A stretch of DNA of 5,800 nt, from positions 1 to 5,800 of the forward strand of contig CAIQJD010000332.1 in NCBI GenBank assembly GCA_903872005.1. Reading direction: 5' to 3'. Source of the stretch: an uncultured bacterium. Lineage in GTDB: Bacteria > Chloroflexota > Anaerolineae > JACIWP01. Position 1 is the first letter of the stretch; every line of letters begins with the position of its first letter. The position numbers and the translations under genes were made by a program. Shown here piece after piece: positions 1 through 5,637 of the stretch. The notes under the pieces were generated by a model that was not told the DNA's origin, did no database searches, and was given only the letters and a program-made list of their open reading frames with translations.

Positions 1-998
1 GCGACCGTCGCGTCGGCCGGCGCGTAGACCGGCGTCCCTTCGGCCGCGCCATAGTCCCGTCCCTCGTGGAAACTGCTGACCGGCCCGTTATTGTACGAGC
101 GGCGCTCGCCGAACATGGAAGTGACCAACAGCGCCGTCTCGGGCAGCGGCGCGGCGAAGAGGCCCTCCCAGCGGCGTGTCGGCGTGTGGCCGGCGAAGAC
201 CGCCGTGACCCGCTCCCATTCCGTCTGGACCACCTTGGGGTCGAGGAGCCAATCCTTGCCGCTGGCAGGATCCATCACGACATTGTAGGTATCGAAGACG
301 CCGGCCGCCACATACAGGCGCAGCGTGGCTTCCCAGGTTTCGCTGACGCCGGCTGTGGCGCGCAGCCGGATCGGGTAGAAGCCCGGCGCGCCCATGGCCG
401 GCACGCCCAGGAGCGCCCAGCCTTGTCCCGCTTCCATACGGACCGGCGCGTCGGCCCCATTGAAGCTCACCGTCAGGCTGACCGGCCGGCTCAGCGCGAC
501 GCGCAGCCCCACCGTCTGTCCCTGGATGGCCGGCCAGGGAGAGAGCGTCGCGCCGGCCAGCGGCCCGCTGGGGAGCGCGGCGTCGCCGATGCTGCTGGAG
601 CTGAGCGTCACCGTCAGCGTCCGGCCGGCCTCAATGCGGTCGCCCGCCGCCAATCCATGGGCGGACGCCAGCGCGTTAACCTCCATGCCGTACAGGGCCG
701 CGACGCCCGCCAGCGTCTCGCCAGCCTGCACCGTATGCGCCAAGAGCGCCTGGCGTTCGGGGATCAAGATGCGCTGGCCGGGCCGCACGAAGCTGGGATC
801 GGGCAGGGCGTTGAGCGTCGCCAGAGTCTCCACCCGCACGCCCAGCCGGCGCGCGGCCGTCCCCAACGTCTCGCCTGGCCCCAGCGTGTAGTAAGATGGC
901 CCGCCGGCCCAGGCGAGGCCGGCGCCGGCCAGACAGAAGAAGAGCGCCCATACGAGCGCGCTCAGGCTGCGCGCGGCCCAGTGACGCGTCCGACTCAT
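1..998 (-). CDS. Secreted LysM-M23 family metallopeptidase, C-terminus beyond the window
   Basis: Likely a zinc peptidoglycan endopeptidase acting outside the membrane. The reading frame is open from the ATG at 996-998 to the left edge: 332 codons plus two bases. Residues 1-31 form a signal peptide (basic start, hydrophobic core, AWA cleavage motif before GG at 32-33); Cys22 lacks a proper lipobox. Two LysM-like repeats follow at about 36-80 (YTLGPGETL ... VRPGQRILIP) and 87-132 (HTVQAGETL). Residues 150-235 look like a beta-sandwich linker domain. From about 290 the M23 fold begins, with FGERRSYN and the first zinc motif HxxxD (His311, Asp315), then GTPVYAPADATV. The second motif, HxH, would lie off the window, so catalytic integrity cannot be checked. 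The start has a strong GGGAGG Shine-Dalgarno sequence and overlaps the DUF192 stop by 4 bp (ATGA), indicating translational coupling. Family assignment is confident; the substrate is inferred. Confidence 0.93.
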   Translation of the reverse strand, partial: MSRTRHWAARSLSALVWALFFCLAGAGLAWAGGPSYYTLGPGETLGTAARRLGVRVETLATLNALPDPSFVRPGQRILIPERQALLAHTVQAGETLAGVAALYGMEVNALASAHGLAAGDRIEAGRTLTVTLSSSSIGDAALPSGPLAGATLSPWPAIQGQTVGLRVALSRPVSLTVSFNGADAPVRMEAGQGWALLGVPAMGAPGFYPIRLRATAGVSETWEATLRLYVAAGVFDTYNVVMDPASGKDWLLDPKVVQTEWERVTAVFAGHTPTRRWEGLFAAPLPETALLVTSMFGERRSYNNGPVSSFHEGRDYGAAEGTPVYAPADATV

Positions 999-1351
999 GC
1001 TTCCTCCCAGGCGATGCGGTCGCCGAGGTGCGCCTGCTCTAACAGAGCCGGCGCCCCTTCAATGAAATAGCGCGCCGGCCGGGCCGGCGCGTAGTAGGGC
1101 CGAAAGGGTCGCGCCAGGCGCAGATCCACCACCCGCCGGCCGGCGTCGAGCCAGATGACGGCGATGGGAAAGAAGACGAAGAACATGTGGATGGAAGCGC
1201 CCAGGATGCTCTCGCGCCCCTCGTCGAAGAGCAGCGCCTCCCCTTCCCCCAGCCGGCGACGCCACATCAGCCCGCGCCCGCGCGACCAGACTGTGGCGCA
1301 CAGGCGCGGCCGGCGCGCCAGGATTTGCCCGCTCGTCTCATTCAATAGCAT
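995..1351 (-). CDS. DUF192 family protein
   Basis: A 118-residue protein of the DUF192 family (small, mostly beta proteins of unknown biochemical role). Visible family features are the N-terminal strand LLNETSG, the GRGLMWRRRL segment (residues 25-34, equivalent to the family's RxxGLMfR motif), LLFDEG (40-45), and IHMFFVFFPIAVIWLD (54-69), which matches the conserved M-x-F/N-x-x-x-P-[IL]-D-[VI]-x-x-[IL]-D block. The ARYFIEGAP stretch near the C-terminus also fits. No export signal is evident, although many DUF192 proteins carry one. The ATG at 1351 was chosen because GGCAGG lies about 7 bases upstream and the family core begins there; in-frame ATGs at 1366 and 1357 are alternatives with worse-placed ribosome sites. 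It overlaps the upstream metalloenzyme gene by 14 bp and the downstream peptidase gene by 4 bp, so it is firmly inside the operon. Function unknown. Confidence 0.88.
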   Translation of the reverse strand: MLLNETSGQILARRPRLCATVWSRGRGLMWRRRLGEGEALLFDEGRESILGASIHMFFVFFPIAVIWLDAGRRVVDLRLARPFRPYYAPARPARYFIEGAPALLEQAHLGDRIAWEEA

Positions 1352-2252
1352 CGGCATGCCTGCCATCCAGGAGATTCAAGATCGTCGGCGCGAGATCGGT
1401 GATGCGCGTGGCGCCGGCGAAGGCCGGCGCGGCCGGCCCCACGACCAGGAGCGGGACGGGATTCTCGGTGTGCGTCTGGCGCCGCTCGTCCTCGAAGTTG
1501 CCGTGATCGCTGCTCACGATCAGCGTATCGGCCGGCCCCAGCGCCCCTGCCAGCCCGCACAAGAAGCGATCCAGCGTCGCCACCAGCCAACGCGCGGTGT
1601 AGGGGAGCCGGCGATGGCCCACCCAATCGGTCAGGAAGCTCTCGTACAGGATCAGATCGTTGCGCTCTCCCAGGCCGGCCAGGATCGCGCCGGCGGCTTC
1701 TGGCCGGCGGTAAGGATAGGCGTGTCCCAGCCGCGCCCGCAGCGTCGAATGGGTGATGTCCCAGTAGACGGCGTGGCCGGCCTGCAAATCGTCGAAGCTG
1801 CGAAAGGGCAGGCCGGCGGCCATGTTTGTCAGCGTCGTGGCGCTGTGGCGCAGGCGCTTTTCGGCCACATATTGCCAGTACAGGTCGTTATAGGCGTTGG
1901 CGAAGGTCGCCGTGTGGCCGGCCTGCGCCGCCAGCTTCAAGAAGCTGCGCTCGGCGATGACTTCGCGCAGCCGGGCATTGGGAAAGGCCGTCAGATGCTC
2001 GCCCAGCAGGGCCGGCGCGTTGACGCCGGTGAAGAGCGCCGTCTGGCCGGTGGCGCTCTGTGGCGCGCCGGCGATGCCCAGGCCGGCATCCAGGCCGCGC
2101 AGCAGCAGGCGCGAGCCGGATTGGGCGGCAGCCTGCGTCAGCGGCGCGCCCAACAGCCGGCCCAAGAAGGGCGCCGGCCGGGTCCAGAACGGGTTGTGCG
2201 CGGCCGGCTCGCCCAGGCCGCAGCCATCCAGAAAGACGAAGATCAGCGCCAA
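1338..2252 (-). CDS. Compact metalloenzyme of the phosphoglycerate mutase/alkaline phosphatase superfamily
   Basis: 304 residues, predicted cytosolic hydrolase or phosphotransferase with a two-metal centre. All superfamily positions can be placed: Asp9 in FVFLDGCG, the nucleophile region PQSATGQT (Ser66, aligned with the Ser of the phosphoglycerate mutase GNSEVGH motif), Asp209 and His213 in LTDWVGH, Asp249-His250 in SSDHGNFED, and His261 in THTENPVPLL. Cofactor-independent phosphoglycerate mutases are about 510 residues and carry an inserted transferase domain between the nucleophile and the second half. Here the insert is too short for that, so this is unlikely to be a normal mutase; the substrate is unknown. 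The start is TTG: an in-frame stop at 2268-2270 leaves no ATG or GTG upstream, and the catalytic Asp9 requires a start here. The gap to the kinase stop is 5 bp, with no clear Shine-Dalgarno sequence, suggesting translational coupling. Confidence 0.87.
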   Translation of the reverse strand: MALIFVFLDGCGLGEPAAHNPFWTRPAPFLGRLLGAPLTQAAAQSGSRLLLRGLDAGLGIAGAPQSATGQTALFTGVNAPALLGEHLTAFPNARLREVIAERSFLKLAAQAGHTATFANAYNDLYWQYVAEKRLRHSATTLTNMAAGLPFRSFDDLQAGHAVYWDITHSTLRARLGHAYPYRRPEAAGAILAGLGERNDLILYESFLTDWVGHRRLPYTARWLVATLDRFLCGLAGALGPADTLIVSSDHGNFEDERRQTHTENPVPLLVVGPAAPAFAGATRITDLAPTILNLLDGRHADAIE

Positions 2253-2257
2253 AGTCG

Positions 2258-2743
2258 CTACGCCAGCTTATACCCGATCATCCGCAGGAAGCCTTTGCGC
2301 TTCGCCACATCAGCCTCGGTTTCAATACCTGTGGTCGCCATGCCATCAATCACGCCGAGGATGCCGCGCCCCAGGTCGCTCTCGGCGACGATGACCTGGG
2401 CTGGATTGGCAGTGGCGCAGAAGATGCGGCAGACTTCGGGAGCCATCTTCACCGCGTTGAGGACGTTGATCGGATACGCGTTGCGGAGGAACAAGATGAA
2501 GGTATGGCCGGCCGCCAGAGCCATGCCATTCTGCTGCGCCAGGGCGATCATCTCATCGTCGGTGCCGGCGACGCGCAAAAGCGCCGGCCCCGAAGCCTCA
2601 CAGAAGGCCAGGCCGAACTTGATCCCCGGCACGGCGCTGACCAGGATCTCATGCAGGTCTTCGACAGTCTTGATGAAATGCGATTGCCCCAGAATGAAAT
2701 TGACGTCTTCGGGCTTCTGGATGGTCACCAGATGGAGTTCCAT
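2258..2743 (-). CDS. Adenosine-specific kinase (DUF355 family)
   Basis: 161 residues, the usual length of the DUF355/adenosine-specific kinase family (PF04008), known from archaea and several mostly thermophilic or anaerobic bacteria. The whole protein is one domain and the conserved blocks are intact: GQSHFIKTVEDL (19-30), GIKFGLAFCEASG (40-52), AGHTF (78-82), YPINVLN (90-96), EVCRIFCATANP (103-114), GRGILGVIDG (125-134) and a C-terminal FLRMIGYKL. The family name comes from structural work proposing adenosine phosphorylation; the physiological role is poorly established. The ATG at 2743 is chosen over an upstream ATG at 2866: GGAGGAGG lies a few bases before it, homologues begin at this residue, and the predicted promoter lies between the two. 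First gene of the minus-strand operon, divergent from cooC. Confidence 0.93.
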   Translation of the reverse strand: MELHLVTIQKPEDVNFILGQSHFIKTVEDLHEILVSAVPGIKFGLAFCEASGPALLRVAGTDDEMIALAQQNGMALAAGHTFILFLRNAYPINVLNAVKMAPEVCRIFCATANPAQVIVAESDLGRGILGVIDGMATTGIETEADVAKRKGFLRMIGYKLA

Positions 2744-2782
2744 GCGACCTCCTCCCAGCATCAGGCAGGGTAATGTGGCCCC

Positions 2783-2810
2783 ATTGTACCATATTGGGAC
2801 AGGTTTGCAA
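2783..2810 (-). promoter_or_regulatory. Predicted sigma-70 promoter of the kinase operon
   Basis: Read on the minus strand, the -35 box is TTGCAA (2805-2810, 4/6), the spacer is 16 bp and the -10 box is TACAAT (2783-2788, 5/6), preceded by TGG, an extended -10 motif (TGn). Transcription would start near 2776, giving a leader of about 33 nt that carries the GGAGGAGG ribosome site. Found by eye, not scored. Confidence 0.6.
2790..2807 (+). repeat. Direct repeat copy 1 in divergent promoter region
   Basis: CATATTGGGACAGGTTTG. With one single-base gap it matches the copy at 2875-2893 in 17 of 19 columns. It lies over the spacer and most of the -35 box of the kinase operon promoter, where a bound protein would be expected to affect transcription. 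The operator role is inference. Confidence 0.5.
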
Positions 2811-2838
2811 CGATGAGCGGAGGCCGCCGCTTGCCGGT

Positions 2839-2867
2839 TTGACTTTTCCTGCCTCATAGCGTACATT
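2839..2867 (+). promoter_or_regulatory. Predicted sigma-70 promoter of cooC-kaiC
   Basis: TTGACT (2839-2844, 5/6), 17-bp spacer, TACATT (2862-2867, 4/6). The expected start of transcription is about 2874, followed by a leader of about 38 nt containing GAGAGGAG before the GTG start. It is arranged back to back with the kinase promoter, with 28 bp between the two -35 boxes. Confidence 0.55.
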
Positions 2868-2874
2868 TATGGCG

Positions 2875-2893
2875 CATATTGGATACATGTTTG
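2875..2893 (+). repeat. Direct repeat copy 2 in divergent promoter region
   Basis: CATATTGGATACATGTTTG, the partner of the copy at 2790-2807, 85 bp away in the same orientation. It falls at the predicted +1 to +20 of the cooC transcript, a typical place for a repressor site. The shared sequence CATATTGG is exact; the second half shares ACA-x-GTTTG. Confidence 0.5.
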
Positions 2894-2911
2894 TCTGAGA
2901 GGAGCGCATCT

Positions 2912-3691
2912 GTGACGAAAATTGCCATCAGCGGCAAGGGCGGCGTCGGCAAGACCACCCTGGCCGGCTTGCTCGCTAATATCTACGCGCAGCGCGGCCA
3001 GCAGGTGATTGCCATTGACGCCGACCCGGACGCCAATCTCGCTTCGGCGCTGGGCTTTTCGCCGGCCGCCGTCGCCAGGATCGTCCCCATCTCTGAGATG
3101 AAAGAACTCATCGAAGAGCGCACCGGCGCGAAGATCGGCGGCTACGGGGCCATGTTCAAGATCAACCCGCGCGTGGACGATATTCCCGACGAGTATTCCA
3201 TCAAGGAGCGCGGCATCCGTCTCCTGGTCATGGGCACCGTGGAAAAGGGCGGCTCCGGCTGCGTCTGTCCAGAGAGCATCATGCTCAAGACCCTGGTGAC
3301 GCACTTGCTGCTGCGCCGCGACGAAGTGCTGATCATGGATATGGAAGCAGGCATCGAGCATCTGGGGCGCGCCACCGCCGGCGCTGTGGATGCCTTCATC
3401 GTGGTCGTGGAGCCGGGGCAGCGCAGCATCCAGACGGCCCGCACCGTCGCCAAGCTGGCCGGCGATCTGGGCGTCAAGAACGTCTTCGTCGTCGCCAACA
3501 AGGTGCGGAACGAGGCCGATCGCGAGTTCGTGCGCGACCAGTTGGCGGACATGCGCGTGTTGGGCTACTTGCCGGCCAGCAGCAAGGCCATCGAGGCGGA
3601 TCTGGCCGGCGTAACGGTGTTCGATATTGACCCCGCCCTGGTGGGCGAAGCCGAACGCATCGCCGATCAACTGGAACAACTGCGCCGATAG
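2912..3691 (+). CDS. cooC: CooC-like MinD/ParA-family ATPase (CO dehydrogenase nickel-insertion type)
   Basis: 259 residues. CooC proteins are dimeric ATPases that assist nickel insertion into carbon monoxide dehydrogenase. The deviant Walker A with signature lysine is GKGGVGKTT (8-16, Lys9 and Lys14), followed by the IDADPDANLASALG switch region (35-48). A CxC motif at Cys117-Cys119 in GGSGCVCPE matches the Cys pair that CooC dimers use to bind metal. DMEAGIEHLGRAT (143-155) is the characteristic CooC/MinD switch II segment, and VVANKVRN gives the base-binding loop. The GTG at 2912 is preferred over the ATG at 2879: GAGAGGAG precedes it by 8 bases, the protein then begins at the family's first strand TKIAISGKGG, and the predicted transcript begins only just before 2879. 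No CO dehydrogenase or acetyl-CoA synthase gene is in the window, so the client enzyme is unknown; a related CooC-like or AcsF-like client is possible. Confidence 0.9.
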   Translation: MTKIAISGKGGVGKTTLAGLLANIYAQRGQQVIAIDADPDANLASALGFSPAAVARIVPISEMKELIEERTGAKIGGYGAMFKINPRVDDIPDEYSIKERGIRLLVMGTVEKGGSGCVCPESIMLKTLVTHLLLRRDEVLIMDMEAGIEHLGRATAGAVDAFIVVVEPGQRSIQTARTVAKLAGDLGVKNVFVVANKVRNEADREFVRDQLADMRVLGYLPASSKAIEADLAGVTVFDIDPALVGEAERIADQLEQLRR

Positions 3692-3720
3692 CAGCCATCT
3701 CAGGCGGCGAGGAGGTAGAC

Positions 3721-4464
3721 ATGCCGAAGTCTGTCAACCGTGTGCCAAGCGGCGTCCCAGAGCTGGACAAGATGTTGGATGGCGGCTTCCTGCCTGGCAC
3801 AAGCATCCTCATTCAGGGCGCGCCCGGCGTCGGCAAGACGACGCTGGGGCTGCAATTCCTGTATGAAGGCGCCACACGTTACGGCGAGACGGGCCTCTTC
3901 ATCACCTTTGAGGAATTCCCCGCCGCCCTCTATCGCGATGCCCTTTCCCTGGGCTGGAATTTGCGCGCCCTGGAGGAGCAACAGCGCCTCCGCATCGTCT
4001 TCACGTCGCCCGAAGTGCTGCTGGCCGGCTTGCAGGCCACCGACAGCCCGATCACCGACCTGATCCAGGGCTGGAATATCAAGCGCGCGGTGCTGGATAC
4101 CGTGACCGCGTTCCAGCATGTCACCGACGACCCGGTGCGCCTGCGCGACGTCTACAACAATCTGGTCAACGGGTTGAAACGCGAGGGATTGACTTCACTC
4201 TTGACCTGCGAAGACCACGTGCAGAGCGTGTCGCTCTACGAACAGGGGAAGCTAGGTTTCGTGGCCGATGGCATCATCCTGATGCGCTACGTCGAAGTCA
4301 ACAGCGCCATGCAGAAGGCCATCACGATCCTCAAGATGCGCGGCGTCAATCATGAGCGCAGCATCCGGCGCGTGGAAATCACCCCCGGCGGCATTCAAAT
4401 CAAGGAGCCATTCCCCAACCTGGAAGGCATTCTCACCGGAAATTCCCATCAGCGCAGCCGCTAA
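3721..4464 (+). CDS. Single-domain KaiC-like RecA-superfamily ATPase
   Basis: 247 residues forming one KaiC/RadA-type domain. It starts with the hallmark SGVPELDKMLDGGFLPGTSILI (10-31), then Walker A GAPGVGKTT (33-41), the paired glutamates in TFEEFP (Glu64-Glu65) typical of KaiC ATPases, a Walker B-like strand KRAVLDTVTAF (Asp126), and the family's terminal KMRGVNHERSIRRVEI block (205-220) followed by GGIQI. True circadian KaiC has two such domains in about 520 residues and works with KaiA/KaiB; neither applies here, so a clock role is not supported. Related single-domain proteins are generally annotated as signalling or regulatory ATPases of unknown role. GAGGAGGT lies 4-5 bases before the ATG. 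The gene begins 29 bp after cooC on the same strand with no terminator between, so the two are probably cotranscribed. Confidence 0.92.
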   Translation: MPKSVNRVPSGVPELDKMLDGGFLPGTSILIQGAPGVGKTTLGLQFLYEGATRYGETGLFITFEEFPAALYRDALSLGWNLRALEEQQRLRIVFTSPEVLLAGLQATDSPITDLIQGWNIKRAVLDTVTAFQHVTDDPVRLRDVYNNLVNGLKREGLTSLLTCEDHVQSVSLYEQGKLGFVADGIILMRYVEVNSAMQKAITILKMRGVNHERSIRRVEITPGGIQIKEPFPNLEGILTGNSHQRSR

Positions 4465-4469
4465 ACGCG

Positions 4470-4507
4470 GAACGTCCGCGCGGCTCGATGAAGCCGCGCG
4501 GACGTTC
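4470..4507. terminator. Perfect 16-bp hairpin between convergent genes
   Basis: The arms 4470-4485 (GAACGTCCGCGCGGCT) and 4492-4507 are exact reverse complements with a 6-base loop CGATGA. It begins 5 bp after the kaiC-like stop and ends 21 bp after the response regulator stop, so it could end transcription from both sides. Neither side has a real T-tract (CTGTGG on the right; CGCGTTTAG when read from the minus strand), so it may block or stabilise RNA ends rather than act as a textbook intrinsic terminator. Confidence 0.75.
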
Positions 4508-4528
4508 TGTGGCGCGCCGCCGGCCGGC

Positions 4529-5353
4529 TCACGCTTCCTCTGCTTCTAACTCATCGGCCGCATCTGCTGCTTCCACCGCTTCCGCCGCATCTGCTGTTTC
4601 TGCCGCTTTCGCCCCTTCTGCCTGGGCTTTCTCTTGTCCGTCGCGCTGCGGATGCGCCAGGCGGTATCCAATGCCATGCTCGTTGACGAAGTAGATGGGA
4701 CGTCGGGGATTCGGCTCAATTTTGAGGCGCAGGTAGCGCACGTAGGTCTTCACATACGCCTCGCCGTGCGCCCCAGAGCTTATGCCCCACACCCGATACA
4801 GCAAATACTCATGCGTGAGGACTTGATTCTGCTGCCGCACGAAACATGCCAACAGGTTCAGCTCTTGGGGTGTGAAGTGAAGCGGCCGGCCTTCAAACGT
4901 GAAGACATGCGTCTCCAGGTCCAAGACCAAATGCCCGTCGTCATATCGAGTAGAAGGGCGCCCTTGCGCGCCGCTGCCCCCGAAGCCGACATGTTTCAGA
5001 ATATTCGCGATACGCAGCAACAGCTCTTGCTGCTCGAAGGGTTTGCTGAGATAGTCGTCCGCGCCCATGCTCAGGCCGCGGATACGATACTCCGGCTCAC
5101 GCATGGCCGTCAACATCAAGATCGGAACTTCGCTGATTTCGCGGATATGCTGGCAGACTTGCCACCCATTCATGTCCGGCATCATCACATCCAGGATGAT
5201 GAGGTCCGGGTGCTGTTCATGGAAGATACTCAGCGCATCAGCGCCGTTATCTGCGCACGTGACCGCGTAGCCGGCCGCGCTGAGACTGATCTGCAATGTC
5301 CGCAGCAGCGCCCTGTTATCATCCACGACGAGCAATCTGGCGCGTGTTTCCAT
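4529..5353 (-). CDS. OmpR/PhoB-family response regulator with Ala/Glu-rich tail
   Basis: 274 residues. The receiver domain (about 5-120) has the acidic pair Asp11-Asp12, the phospho-acceptor Asp55 in LIILDVMMPDMNGW, Thr82 and Lys104 in YLSKPF. The DNA-binding winged helix (about 138-234) shows LDLETHVFTFEGRPLHFTPQE, the recognition-helix region AYVKTYVRYLRLKIE, and FVNEHGIGYRL. Residues 235-274 are a low-complexity tail absent from ordinary PhoB-like proteins. The ATG at 5353 was chosen because AGGGGGG precedes it, the receiver fold begins immediately after it, and the alternative ATG at 5434 overlaps the predicted -10 box and so would lie upstream of the transcript start. It presumably activates or represses genes after phosphorylation, but no partner histidine kinase is in the window. 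It converges with the cooC-kaiC unit. Confidence 0.94.
   Translation of the reverse strand: METRARLLVVDDNRALLRTLQISLSAAGYAVTCADNGADALSIFHEQHPDLIILDVMMPDMNGWQVCQHIREISEVPILMLTAMREPEYRIRGLSMGADDYLSKPFEQQELLLRIANILKHVGFGGSGAQGRPSTRYDDGHLVLDLETHVFTFEGRPLHFTPQELNLLACFVRQQNQVLTHEYLLYRVWGISSGAHGEAYVKTYVRYLRLKIEPNPRRPIYFVNEHGIGYRLAHPQRDGQEKAQAEGAKAAETADAAEAVEAADAADELEAEEA
4534..4610 (-). repeat. Low-complexity Ala/Glu tail coding region with 27-bp period
   Basis: Within the 3' end of the response regulator gene, a 13-base segment (GCCGCATCTGCTG on the plus strand) occurs at 4557-4569 and again at 4584-4596, exactly 27 bp apart. In protein this is a nine-residue unit repeated, ADAAEAVEA then ADAADELEA. 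It suggests tail growth by slippage or unequal exchange; the acidic Ala-rich composition would favour a helical or disordered extension. Confidence 0.7.
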
Positions 5354-5432
5354 ACACCCCCCTACCATGCGCCCGGCGCGCGATTTCCGGCCGCCCGATT
5401 CCGGCAAACGCGGCGCGTTTGTCAGGACGCGC

Positions 5433-5461
5433 ATTGTAGCATATCCTGCCCCTTCTCACAA
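5433..5461 (-). promoter_or_regulatory. Predicted sigma-70 promoter of the response regulator
   Basis: On the minus strand: -35 TTGTGA (5456-5461, 4/6), 17-bp spacer, -10 TACAAT (5433-5438, 5/6) preceded by TGC, an extended -10. The transcript would start near 5426, leaving a leader of about 73 nt before the ATG at 5353. No operator-like palindrome stood out in the leader. Confidence 0.6.
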
Positions 5462-5506
5462 GCAACTCAGCGCCATGGCAGATCATGCTCCGGTATGCAG
5501 GGATAG

Positions 5507-5535
5507 TTCACGATCGGGGGCAGCTATGGTATACT
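5507..5535 (+). promoter_or_regulatory. Predicted sigma-70 promoter upstream of the SDR fragment
   Basis: TTCACG (5507-5512, 4/6), 17-bp spacer, TATACT (5530-5535, 5/6), preceded by TGG, an extended -10. The expected start of transcription is near 5542, giving a leader of about 96 nt before the ATG at 5638. Confidence 0.6.
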
Positions 5536-5543
5536 GTGTAGCA

Positions 5544-5595
5544 TGGCGTATGGAACACGGGATGTCTCTGCGGTTGAGATGTCCCGCGGACGCCA
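5544..5595 (+). promoter_or_regulatory. Predicted stem-loop in the 5' leader of the SDR transcript
   Basis: An outer stem pairs TGGCGT (5544-5549) with ACGCCA (5590-5595). An inner 11-bp stem pairs 5558-5568 (CGGGATGTCTC) with 5576-5586 (GAGATGTCCCG) around a 7-base loop, with two of the pairs being G-U. Because those wobbles become A-C mismatches on the other strand, the full fold is only available to plus-strand RNA. The structure begins within a few bases of the predicted transcript start. It matches no riboswitch class I recognise. Confidence 0.4.
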
Positions 5596-5637
5596 GGATA
5601 CGTAGCCGACTTCTCGCTTGAGAACAGGGAATCTACG

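Noticed and set aside
66..1070. A 334-codon plus-strand frame opposite the LysM-M23 gene
   Set aside because: The minus strand carries the signal peptide, LysM repeats and HxxxD motif; the plus-strand product has biased composition and no recognisable motif.
1155..2816. A 553-codon open frame on the plus strand opposite three minus-strand genes
   Set aside because: It lies antisense to genes with clear family motifs. Its protein is rich in Arg, Gln, Gly and Ala without domain signatures, as expected for an antisense frame in GC-rich DNA where reverse-complement stops are rare.
2744..2866. N-terminal extension of the adenosine-specific kinase from an ATG at 2866
   Set aside because: The extra 41 residues do not resemble the family, the predicted promoter lies inside them, and the ATG at 2743 has a strong ribosome site.
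2867..3679. A 270-codon minus-strand frame opposite cooC
   Set aside because: Its His/Asp/Ala-rich product mirrors the CooC codons, whereas the plus strand has intact Walker and CxC motifs.
4634..5506. A 290-codon plus-strand frame opposite the response regulator
   Set aside because: It is a shadow of the regulator, which shows all phosphorylation-site residues, and it runs on through the regulator's promoter.
5540..5600. A possible tRNA-like or riboswitch fold
   Set aside because: No T-loop GGTTCGA-type sequence, anticodon arm or known aptamer consensus could be found; only a simple stem-loop is supported.
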